Assembly: GCA_035610835.1 (NCBI GenBank)
Contig: CM069455.1
Location: 45,586,074 to 45,650,073, forward strand
From: Ophiura sarsii
Taxonomy: Eukaryota > Echinodermata > Ophiuroidea > Amphilepidida > Ophiuridae
DNA length: 64,000 nucleotides
Reading direction: 5' to 3'
Numbering within the stretch: position 1 is the first letter of the stretch; every line of letters begins with the position of its first letter. Below the pieces are notes generated by a model. The model made no database searches. It had not been told where the DNA came from and saw nothing but the letters and a program-made list of their open reading frames with translations. Positions 52,052-62,260 of the stretch are shown piece by piece. Both the position numbers and the translations under genes were made by a program.

Positions 52052-54583
52052 ATTAATTTGAGATGTTATGGTAATAAATAAGAAATTAATGGTTGTGCGA
52101 ATGAAATATTCACTTTGGAGCTCATTAAATATGACAGTAAATGGCCCTGTATACCAAGCCGCCCTTGTTGTTAATTGACCTGGTATTAATGGAGAAATGG
52201 TAGTATCTGGCACAGACTTAGCTTTTACACTTAATATATAGTATATAGATGATGATACATATGCTGTTATGGTGTAGAGATGGGAGAGGTGCCTATTTAG
52301 TGATATAAACATTTGGTCAAGCATTGCGTGGACAGATTGATTGACTTTGAAACTCATACATCAGTACAGCACCATGACCTTATACTGATTGAAGACTAAC
52401 CAATGACCTGAGATGACCACCCTCTCTTACTGCTGATTCTTGTATATAGTAGTTTTAGTTGTTGTTTGATATATTCTGTTTGGATTTACATGAACTTTTT
52501 TGTTTGCTATTAAATAACAACCACTTTCAACTGTGGACTTTGTGATTGGAATAGTAGTGTTAGTTTCTGTTCTATATTTGTTGCGATAACAATAAAAATT
52601 CAACACAAGTAAATAACTTTCAACTGTGCTATTTGTTATAAAACACTCTCAACTGTGTATATATCGTTCTTGGAATCACTGGCAAAAACTGTAGAAGGTG
52701 CGGGATTGGCTTTTTAGCGCTTTAGCGCGGGGAGTTAGCATCTGTGTTAATTAGCGAAATTAGCATCGGTGGTGCTAAAAACGCTATTATCGCTAATTTT
52801 GCAAGTAAGTGCTAAAAACGCTATTATACGATATCAAATAAATTTTCAAAAAAATTGAGGTATGCCATCGCGCAATTAGCGCTAATAGCGCTAATTGCAT
52901 CGGTGGTGCTAAAAACGCTATTATCGCTAATTTTGCAAGTAAGTGCTAAAAACGCTATTATGCATTATTTTTTCACTAAAGCAAATCATAATTATACAGG
53001 GTGTCTCTAAAAAGGTTGTGTTAACGGAGCATGTTTATATAGAGCCCCGCAGGGTTCCGGAGGACACACGAATCACACCAAAGTGCCAATCAAGTACAAT
53101 TAGCGTTATTAGCGCAAGACCGCTAATCAAGTGCAATTAGCGCTATTAGCGCTAATTGCGCGACTTCTAGACTTGGTTCATCCTCAGAAATTGCACTTTA
53201 GCGATTACAACGCTAATCAAGTGCAATTAGCGCTATTAGCGCTAATTGCGCGACTCCTATAGACTTGGTTCATCCTCAGAAATTGCACTTTAGCGATTAC
53301 AACGCTAGGAACACGGGATATCGCGCTAATTGCGCTAATTGCGGCAGAGTGCTAACCAAGTGCAATTAGCGTTATTAGCGCAAGACCGCTAATCAAGTGC
53401 AATTAGCGCTATTAGCGCTAATTGCGCGACTCCTAGACTTGGTTCATCCTCAGAAATTGCACTTTAGCGATTACAACGCTAATCAAGTGCAATTAGCGCT
53501 ATTAGCGCTAATTGCGCGACTCCTATAGACTTGGTTCATCCTCAGAAATTGCACTTTAGCGATTACAACGCTAGGAACACGGGATATCGCGCTAATTGCG
53601 CTAATTGCGGCAGAGTGCTAACCAAAGGCAATTAGCGTTATTAGCGCAAGACCGCTAATCAAGTGCAATTAGCGCTATTAGCGCTAATTGCGCGACTCCT
53701 AGACTTGGTTCATCCTCAGAAATTGCACTTTAGCGATTACAACGCTAATCAAGTGCAATTAGCGCTATTAGCGCTAATTGCGCGACTCCTATAGACTTGG
53801 TTCATCCTCAGAAATTGCACTTTAGCGATTACAACGCTAGAAACACGGGATATCGCGCTAATTGCGCTAAAAACTAATGTGTTTTTAGCGCATTAGCGCA
53901 CATTTGTACTAGCACTGCAATTATCGCTAATTTACATTGATCTTACACGCTAACTTGGTGCAATTAGCGACATTTGCAAAATTGCGCTAATGCGCTAATA
54001 AGCCAATATCGCACCTTCCTCCAAAAACTGCAGGAACCCTCACTAGTGTTTGCCATTTCTCTCCTATTGTCTTCTGATCCCCGCCTTTGACCATTATAAA
54101 CAACAACAAAATACTTGGCGAATCCAACTCCTATCATGTTAGCTTATACTTGAAGTTCAAAAGTATCACTGTAAATATCACTGGCATTGGAACATAAACA
54201 CCACACACACCACATTTGTATTTTAGTGACCATTCAAAAGCCAAGTTCAATGCCTAGACCACTTGACCTGCCAACATGTAGACATAACATTAGCTGATCT
54301 GTCACCGCTACAATTATAGAGACCCAACCTGTCACATTAAAGATGTGTGAAGAAATGCAACCTCCCAGCTGTCACACGTCATATCGAATGGTAGTGCTGT
54401 CACAGTGCTGTCATATCGAACGGTAGCTGTCATATAGATGGCATATCGAACGGTAGTGCTGTCACAGTGCTGTCATATCGAACGGTAGCTGTCATATACA
54501 TGGCATATCGAACGGTAGTGCTGTGCTATTAGCACGTAATAGGTCTCCTCGCTTCGCTCGTCGACACTATTACTACTACTAAT
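52052..54583 (+). repeat. 1.2-kb tandem duplication, copy 2 (split by an insertion)
   Basis: Matches copy 1 on both sides of a ~1.3 kb insertion. The 61-bp spacer 51991-52051 separates the copies. Copy 2 has an extra ~18 bp near 52086 and small indels, so it is not a pure assembly echo. Confidence 0.88.
52692..54021. mobile_element. 1.33-kb word-repeat element, GCGCTAATTGCGC, 9-bp target duplication
   Basis: Inverted ends GAAGGTGCGxxATTGGCTTx (52694 and complement ending 54018). CAAAAACTG occurs immediately outside on each side (52683-52691, 54022-54030) but once in copy 1 of the host duplication, showing the empty site. The interior is built from AATTAGCGxTATTAGCGC words, arranged in three ~266-bp higher-order units (phrases AATTAGCGTTATTAGCGCAA at ~53097, 53361, 53629). 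A 9-bp duplication suggests a Mutator-like mobiliser. An ACAGGGTGTCTCTAAAAAGG terminus-like string lies at 52998. Confidence 0.87.
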
Positions 54584-55599
54584 TTAGTCCTAGGTTAGTC
54601 CAAGGCAGGCTAGATCATACAGGCTACACTACTATTAGTCCCAATGGTGATCTGGGTAGCTTGCTACCTAGTAGTAGGGTCACACAACTCCCTATTGACT
54701 TTTCACATCACAAAATTCACATTGAGTGTCACTGTCCAATTCTGTTAGCACTTCTTCTTAGTACAGGAAACTTATACGTTGGTATTTATTTTTATTTTTT
54801 CCCCCACCAACGTATGGGGAAATTGTATTGCTAGAAATTTTCAATTTTGTTGCTGTTCTAAGTTTAGGCATGATCATAAAAGTTTGAAAATAAATGTATC
54901 TCTTTGAAATTGGAATACATGAAACAAAGTACTTTACAATAAAAAATGATGGATCAGGTTAAAGTTTCAACCATGTCTGCGGACTGAATAACCTAAATCA
55001 AAAGTAGTTTGCTAAAAACAGGTCAAGTCATGCACATTTTAAACTATTTTAGCTTAAATAGGCTATACTTTCATTGTCTAGCTGCTTGTGTGTGGTTAGT
55101 TTACAATGTAGACATCAGTGAGTACATCCCGGCCCCTGTCTTCCTTTTTTAGCTGGATTTTAAAAGAGGTAAACATGGAGTTTTCCACATAATTTGGCTA
55201 CCAAATTTGGCTACCAAATTTGGCTACCAAATTTTCAAAAAAATGTCGCCCTCCGTTACAGTAGTCAATGATATGAACATCCCAAAACTAAGTCAATGGC
55301 AGCACGTTTCAATGATACAGGGGGAATTACAGTAAAACAACATTCCTGTTGATTAGTTAGAGGCGTTGCATCCTTATAGTAACTCTCATGAAAACAGTGC
55401 AAAATGAACTTTTTGATGTCTTTGGTCCACTGCCGTTTTATACAATGTTTTCTTGCTTGAAAAACTTATGACTCCCCTGTCGACCTGCTTGCCGAATGGT
55501 TCGATGTTTTGATCTGACTAATTTGCATCTTCCCCGGAGATGCGGGCATTCCAACTGAAGTATTTCTAATATTTCAAACTAGAAACACGGGTCACCCTG
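54584..55599. other. Intergenic, nothing recognised except a 13-bp tandem
   Basis: TTTGGCTACCAAA is repeated three times at 55193-55233. No coding support. Confidence 0.5.
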
Positions 55600-56363
55600 A
55601 CGTGACGTCACCCCATGTCACGCGCCAGCCCGTCACCTAAATTTCGCTTGGACACCTCGAAGGACGTGTTTTCGCGGAGCTCCCCGTTTACCGGATTTCT
55701 AACAGAATCCTGAGTTGAGAATTTTGTTACAGGCGTGCATAATTCGTGTGGGTGGTTTTCCTGGATTTTATTCGCTTAAAATCGGATCGTTTGGGTTTCA
55801 TTTCGGACCATTTTAAGTACAAAATTCAATCTAAAACTGAACGTAAAATTCTAAATTTTCCGAGGAGTCCGCCATTTTACTTGTGTCGTATGCAATATGG
55901 CGGCTCTTTGTTTTTAGTAATAATATTTTCCGCAAGTCCGGATACGCTTTGGATCTTTATTGAACTCGTATTGGAATCGCTGGGATTATTATTTGTGACG
56001 GACAATATCGTTTATGGATCTTAGTGATGTATCTTTATATAAATCGATGTAGTCTGTGTAATGTAGTTATTAACTTGTATACCCTATATTATGTATCCTT
56101 ACAGCTTTTGGAACGAAAGCCCTCTGTGACATATAGAAGTTGAGTCACGGATAATCCCCCCAGTGGTAGATAGATAACCCGTGCCCATATTACACGTTTG
56201 ATTGAGTTTCTATCTTTATTCAGTTAACAATAAATTGATTAAAATTCGTCTTACTACATTACTAGATCAGCCCAGCAGCCTTGTACTTTTCGCCGCTTTG
56301 CGCTTGGTTTACTACCTCTCTACGTTATACCTTTTACAACGTTCTGAGCGCCATAATTTGATC

Positions 56364-58963
56364 ATGTCGCACCAATGTACCGATACTGAGTGTCCTGTTC
56401 TCATTCCCGATTGGGACTTACATTTATTATGTCTTGCTCACCGATCGTGTTCACGAGCCGATCAATGTGCTGTCTTTTGTAAGGGCCTTACTGCTGTGCA
56501 CTTTGATGCATTGGAGAAGGGCTTTGCGAAAGGGTTGCGCACCCGTAGTATCAGTGTTGTTAATGTTGTAGGTAGAAAGTCCGTCGGTACGTCCGACGGC
56601 CTCCTTCTCACGGGGGAGGGAAGCTCTGTAACCGGAGCTTCCGTGGCTGTTTCGGCTAACGATCAGGCTCGGCCTGGTCGGCATGTAGAAACGGTCGGCG
56701 TGAGTGGTGGAAAGGCGGGACTGGTCCCGTTGAGTACGCTACTCCGTCAGGCGAGCTAGGCGAAAGCTCGGGGGTTATGTCTACCCCTGAGTTAGTAGTT
56801 TTCACGCCGGGTGCCAGTAGCAGCGGTCCGAGAGAATCGGTGCCCGCAGCTACGGCGCTTTTGCCCGCCAGTGAAAGTACGGGGTTCGTCCCCGCACTAG
56901 TAACTGGCCCGCTGGCGGTGGGAGTCGCCCTAGCTACCTCGGGTAGCCTGGGTACACCTACCAGCCAGTCGGTGGTAACAACGATGGTGGGCGGCCCTTA
57001 GCCTGCCGTTGTTTGTTCCGCTATTAGACCTCCCACGGCGTTTTTCGCAGGTCGAGATCTACCCCCGCCCCCCGGTTTTCCTGTCGGCTTACGATTAGCC
57101 ACGGTTGATAACCAGGGAGCAATTAGCCATAATCGCCCTATTCAGGCAGGACTGAGTGCTCACTCGTCCACGCCGAATGGTGGCATTATGTCTAGCGGTT
57201 TTACTAGTCATTATCCTCTCGGTCACGGTGATCAGGGATTAAGACAGGGTAATCCCGCCATGAGTACCATCCCAACCGCTTCGGTGGCTGCGAATAATTC
57301 TCATGCGTTCTACTCTAACGCTCCCATGCAGCAACAGGCTTTGTTGCAGCAAGGGGGGGTGGGGGGGGGGGGGTGAGTGGTTACGCCACTGCGGCAGGCT
57401 ATATGCAGAGTGCGGGCCTTGGGCCCAGTACCAAGCATATCAGCCTTGGGCGCAGGCGCCAGCGTGGCGAGGGTCGTACAACCCCTTGCTTTCGCAGGCT
57501 GCTAGCCCTCCCGCTTTCCCGTACAGTGTAGGAGGTTGGCAGTACGGACAGCCGCCGGGTATGGTTTACCCGTGGCAGTCTGGACAGCCTACCGGCATGC
57601 AATTCGCCTCTCAGGCGCAGAGCGTGCCGCTTCCTCAAATTCCGTCAGTAGTTAGTGCTGGGAGTCCGGTGAACCCTGTTCGCCCGGATCTCAGCGGGAG
57701 TACCCCCTCTTCATCAGTACCCGTCCAAGTCCCTGTGCCGGTTGTCGGCGTGGTGGATATGGATGTGTGTTCGGATGATGCCGCAGAGCGTGCCGCTTCC
57801 TCAAATTCCGTCAGTAGTTAGTGCTGGGAGTCCGGTGAACCCTGTTCGCCCGGATCTCAGCGGGAGTACCCCCTCTTCATCAGTACCCGTCCAAGTCCCT
57901 GTGCCGGTTGTCGGCGTGGTGGATATGGATGTGTGTTCGGATGATGCCCGTCCAGAGAGTGAGGATGAATCCGAGTCGGGTTCGTCTGACTCTGCAGACG
58001 AGGGAAAGGGGTCGAGAGAGGATGATGAGTCGGATTCCGACGAGTCGGTGCCTCTTCCCCTGCTACCAGTTGAGGAGAGAGTTAATGGCTTTCCGTTAGA
58101 CACGCACTCGATCTTGTCCCGCGTTGCGCGGGACTTAGGCATTGCCTACGAGTCGCGTCGTCCAGCGGTCACACCTAGTGTTTTTAGCGCTACGTGTCCA
58201 TTACTCTCGGACTCAGTTGAGCCAGCGCTGACTCTTCCTACAGACTTGGCGTCTGTCTGGGAGGTGGCGAAGTCTCCTCCGTCTAAGAAGGCCTACAAGA
58301 AGGGCTGTCTAGTGACGGACGATGACTTCAACACGTATCTCAAGGTGCCTACCATGGACCCGGAGATACAAAAGCGCCTACCAGTTGATGGAAAGGCTGA
58401 TCACGGGACGTACTCCCCTTACTGGGAGGAGTGTCTGAAGTCCGTTGACAGTCGCCTACGGGCGGCTATCCGGCTTTCCGCATTCAGTTCGACCGTCGCA
58501 GAACACCTTACGAAGTTGACTGCTTCAGGGTCAGGCTCGGCTTCGGAGATTGCTCGTGAGGCGTATCTGTTGTCAGATCTCTCTCACAAGTCCTTGCAGT
58601 CTTCGATGTCCGCGGCTCACCGCCTTACATCACTTCTCTACTCAGGGATTTCTTTTCGGAAACCACTTCTGCGAGCTGGTAGAACAGCGAGCTAGAGAGG
58701 TTCTCGATGAGAAGTCACTGGTAGATACGGAGGCGGCGTTGAAGAGCCAGAAGAGGAAGAAGAAATCTAGTAAACGGAGATCTTCGACAAAACCCCTCAC
58801 TTCAAGCTCTTCTGGTGCAGTACCTTCGGTAGCCTTGCCCGCAGCCGCCTCGGCTCCTTCCTCTGGGAAGAGACGCCGTGGTGCCCGGGGGAAGTCTTCT
58901 GGTCCAGCAGCGTCCAAGGGCAGTAAACGCCCGAGGACCTCTGGTAAGAAGTCTTCACCCTGA
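56364..58963 (+). pseudogene. DIRS Gag-like protein, broken by frameshifts
   Basis: Starts at ATG 56364 (MSHQCTDTECPVLIPDWDLH), with a Cys/His-rich head CxxxxC...HxxCLxHRxC. It continues in pieces: 56364-56759, 56777-57001, 57188-57376, 57303-57821, 57742-58695, 58550-58963. Breaks include a G run at 57353-57373 (one T inside) and the 166-bp duplication at 57617. The middle is Gly/Pro/Gln-rich, then an acidic Ser/Asp/Glu stretch, then a helical core (VAKSPPSKKAYKKGCLVTDD...YWEECLKSVDSRLRAAIRLS). The end is strongly basic (KRKKKSSKRRSS, GKRRRGARGKSSG, KRPRTSGKKSSP), probably nuclear targeting or nucleic-acid binding. The Gag role is inferred from position. Confidence 0.7.
57617..57948 (+). repeat. 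Exact 166-bp tandem duplication in the DIRS Gag region
   Basis: 57617-57782 and 57783-57948 appear identical. 166 is not a multiple of three, so the duplication shifts the frame, explaining one Gag break. Absence of differences means it is very recent or an assembly artefact. Confidence 0.92.
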
Positions 58964-58998
58964 GGGTGCGGCGCCTGCCATCCACTCATCCGGGGAGC

Positions 58999-59483
58999 TC
59001 TTAGCTCCTCTGCAGACAGTGGTGTCACCGGTGGACTCGTATCCACCGGTGGGCGGGCGCTTGCTTCAGTTCAGCGCGGAATGGATCACCATTTCGCCGT
59101 CCAACTGGCTACTGGAGACGGTCGAGCGGGGTTACAAGATCGAGTTTACTCTCACCCCGCCGCTGCACTCGCGTCGCAGGCAAACCTTTCTGCCTGCCGA
59201 CAGAGTACTTCGATCACTCCTCTTGAACGAGGTAGCGTCTCTGAGGGACAAGAGGGCTATAGTCCCAGTCTCCCCCCCCCCCCCCCCCCCCGTTCCACGG
59301 GGGTTTTTGGTCTACGTTCTTCCTAGCACCAAAGAAGACAGGCGACTGGAGACCAATTCTCAACCTGAAGCCGCTGAACGGGTTTATCAAACCTCATCGT
59401 TTCAGGATGGAAACATTGGCCTCCGTCCTCCGCTCAAGGGCTGTTGGGCAGCTTCCTTGGACCTCAAGGATGCTTACCTTCAC
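58999..59483 (+). pseudogene. DIRS reverse transcriptase N-terminus, first (broken) copy
   Basis: Starts with the DIRS pre-RT segment (VGGRLLQFSAEWITISPSNW, then LLETVERGYKIEF) and runs to SLDLKDAYLH. 59101-59483 duplicates 59591-59967. It is shifted out of frame by a 20-nt C run (59272-59291) where the second copy has only 6 C. It ends abruptly before the catalytic YLDD block. Confidence 0.85.
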
Positions 59484-59499
59484 TGTTTTTAGGAGAGAG

Positions 59500-59587
59500 A
59501 ACGAGAGACCTCCAGTCAGGAAGATCGTACCTGCCTGGGAACTTAACACTGTTCTCGAGTACCTTAAGGGTCCGCCTTTTGAGCCTA
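59500..59587 (+). repeat. 88-bp fragment of the recombinase region lying inside RT
   Basis: Matches 61315-61402 at 87 of 88 positions by eye (frame ERPPVRKIVPAWELNTVLE). It bridges the two RT copies, with 14-16 unexplained bases (59484-59499) on the left. Confidence 0.93.
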
Positions 59588-59590
59588 GAC

Positions 59591-61935
59591 CCAACTGGCT
59601 ACTGGAGACGGTCGAGCGGGGTTACAAGATCGAGTTTACTCTCACCCCGCCGCTGCACTCGCGTCGCAGGCAAACTCACTTGCCTGCCGACAGAGTACTT
59701 CGATCACTCCTCTTGAACGAGGTAGCGTCCCTAAGGGATAAGAGGGCTATAGTCCCTGTCTTCCCCCCGTTCCACGGGGGGTTTTGGTCTACGTTCTTCC
59801 TAGCACCAAAGAAGACAGGCGACTGGAGACCAATTCTCAACCTGAAACCGCTGAACGGGTTTATCAAACCTCAGCGTTTCAGGATGGAAACATTGGCCTC
59901 CGTCCTCCGCTGCCCCATCAAGGGCTGTTGGGCAGCGTCCTTGGACCTCAAGGATGCTTACCTTCACGTTCCGATTGCTCCCGAGGACCAGAAATGGTTG
60001 CGTTTCCAAGTACAAGACCAGGCGTACATGTTCACATGTCTGCCCTTCGGCCTCTCCACAGCGCCCAGGGTGTTTACCCGGGTAGTGAGAGAGGTGGGAG
60101 CTTACTTGAGACGCCGGGGCGTCAACATTTGTCAGTATCTGGACGACTGGCTGGTGTATGCGAAGTCTCGAGAAGAGACAGCGCACCACATACAGCTAGT
60201 CATCCAGGTGATTACGCGACTGGGCTTTGTAGTGAACTACAAGAAGTCCAGTCTCGTTCCGACACAGTCTCCGATATACCTCGGGGCACGACTAGACCTG
60301 TTGAAGGGTCGGGTTATGCCTTCCCTGGCACGAGTAAACAACATGGCTGCTTGCGCTCGCATCCTTGCGGAAGCGAGTGTAGCGCCGGCGGTAGCTTGGC
60401 TCAAAGTATTGGGCCTTATGGCCAGCATGGTAGATCTGATCCCGCTTTGTCAGTTCCACATGAGGATAATTCAGATTCACCTGCTGGCGCACTACAAGCC
60501 AAGCGTTCACTCAGTGTCCAGAATGGTTCCTATCTCAGACCTGATCAAAGAGGAACTCCTTTGGTGGTACCAACCTGCCAACCTGACAGTGGGGATGGTT
60601 TTTCCGTCCCCACCGACGAGTCGTGTCATCACGACAGACGCGTCTCTGTCGGGCTGGGGAGGCCATTAGCTAGACAACCGCGCCTTCGACCGGTGGTCGA
60701 GCATAGAGGCTCAGGTACACATCAACCTGCTCGAACTTTGGGCAGTGGAGAAGACTCTCCTATGGTTTGAATCCGATCTACAGGGACACAGTGTCCTTGT
60801 CCAGACGGACAACTCGACAGTGGTAGCTTACCTGAACAGGGAGGGCGGGACAAGATCTCCCACCCTCTGTTACCACACCATGAGACTCATCACATGGTGT
60901 CGAGATCACCAGATCACACTGGTAGATCTTCTTGTGGGTCGCCCCATGTTGCTACCTCCACTTCAGGACCTGCTCAGGCAGGGAGTTCACAGCGAATTCC
61001 TTCCAAACGGGCACCTACGGTTGACTGTTTGGCCATTATCCGGCAACGATGCCAGGAGAAAGGCTTTTCTCGAAGGTCTGCAGGCTTGGTCGCCTCGGGT
61101 CGACGCCAATCCACGCTCAAGACTTACACTAAGCGTTTGGCTCCCTACTATGAGTGGTGTTCTGAGAGAGATATCTCTCCCACTTGATTCAGGACTCCAG
61201 GCAGCTACTGTCCGGAATTATAAGTCCGCGATCATGTCAGTCTACGTAGGTTTTGAGGACGGATCCACTGTCAATGACGGCGGGGAGATCAGTCTTCTAC
61301 TGAAGGGGATGTTCAACGAGAGACCTCCAGTCAGGAAGATCGTACCTGCCTGGGAACTTAACACTGTTCTCGAGCACCTTAAGGGTCCGCCTTTTGAGCC
61401 TATGGCGAAAGCGACCCTCAAATATATTACTCTTAGGTCTTCTGAACTTCATGCATTGTCATATTCATCTATGTCTCTTTCACGCGCGGGTGTGACGATG
61501 TCTTTTGTTCCTGGCTTTGTAGCCAAGAACGAGACTAGTTCACACTCGTTCTCCACCCTTTACCTTCCCTCTCTCCGTGCGGGTTCATCCGTGCACGATG
61601 ATAGGTTATGGTGCCCCGATCGCTGTCTAAGGTATTACTCAGATAGGACGTCCGGAGTGCGAGGTAAAAACAATGATCAACTATTTTTGACGCACTCCGA
61701 GCCACATAAGCCCGCGGCGAAAAGTACAATAGCTCGCTGGTTGGTTCAGGTAGTCAAAGACTCCAATGCAATTATAAATGACGAGCGTGTTACGGCACAC
61801 TCTACTCGTAGTATTGCTTCCTCATGGGCCTTCCACCGGGGGTTGACCGTGAGAGAAATATGCAAGGCTGTTTCATGGAAGGCCGCCTCGACGTTTTCAT
61901 TCCCATACAACTTCTTTTTGACTCACCCTGTATAG
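59591..61935 (+). pseudogene. DIRS reverse transcriptase - RNase H - tyrosine recombinase
   Basis: One frame carries nearly the whole polyprotein. RT: VPVFPPFHGGFWSTFFLAPKK, motif A SLDLKDAYLHVPI, CLPFGLSTAPRVF, catalytic QYLDDWLVYAKS (~60140). RNase H: TTDASLSGWGGH, then an in-frame TAG at 60667-60669, continuing LDNRAFDRWS...LLELWAV and QTDNSTVVAYL. Next comes the DIRS-typical LRLTVWPLSGN, then the recombinase. About 61090-61187 is shifted (RQSTLKTYTKRLAPYYEWCS in another frame) and returns to frame at GLQAATVRNYKSAI. Recombinase catalytic features: Arg in LRSSELHAL, HxxR in AHSTRS, Trp in VSWKAAS, and a candidate nucleophile Tyr in FPYNFF. Stop TAG at 61933. This recombinase integrates a circular DNA copy without target duplication. 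At least two frameshifts and one stop make this copy inactive as assembled. Confidence 0.9.
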
Positions 61936-62260
61936 CTACCATTGGGTCTAGTATTAGGCAAATAGGTAGGTTGGGTAAAAAGGTGGGGAGCCGTTTCATT
62001 ATCTTTGCCAGACTGCCTCTCGTGTCTTAAAAGTAGTAGGGAGTCCATACCCGAAAGGATAGGCCTATAGTTGCTATCAGAATCATTTGCCGGCAATACC
62101 GCATTCTCTGCCAGCTACAAAATCATGATTCCATGAAGGTGCCATCACTTTTTGTCTCGCCTGATGTAATCAGGATGAGACTATGTTATAAAATCACTAT
62201 TTCTGACCGGCGTATGACGCCTGGTGTGTGCTAAGAAATACCTTTGTGACGCGATATGTG
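61936..62260. other. DIRS 3' flank, nothing further recognised
   Basis: Probably the element's 3' non-coding end, but terminal repeats were not identified by eye. Confidence 0.4.

Larger units (their letters stand above)
55600..62250 (+). mobile_element. DIRS-type tyrosine-recombinase retrotransposon (degenerate, rearranged)
   Basis: The coding order Gag-like, RT, RNase H, tyrosine recombinase on one strand, with no aspartic protease or DDE integrase, defines the DIRS order. The limits are approximate because I could not locate the terminal/split repeats. Coding runs 56364-61935. The region is markedly GC-richer than its surroundings, as expected of an inserted element. It is damaged by several frameshifts, G/C-run expansions, an internal stop and duplications. 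Confidence 0.85.

Noticed and set aside
50811..54583. LTR retrotransposon with 1.2-kb direct terminal repeats
   Set aside because: The copies are adjacent with only 61 bp between, have no TG...CA ends, primer-binding site or coding interior; a tandem duplication explains them.
59407..61935. Pao/Gypsy/retroviral polymerase
   Set aside because: The downstream enzyme has a tyrosine-recombinase R...HxxR...Y layout rather than a DDE integrase, and there is no aspartic protease, so DIRS-type is the better call.
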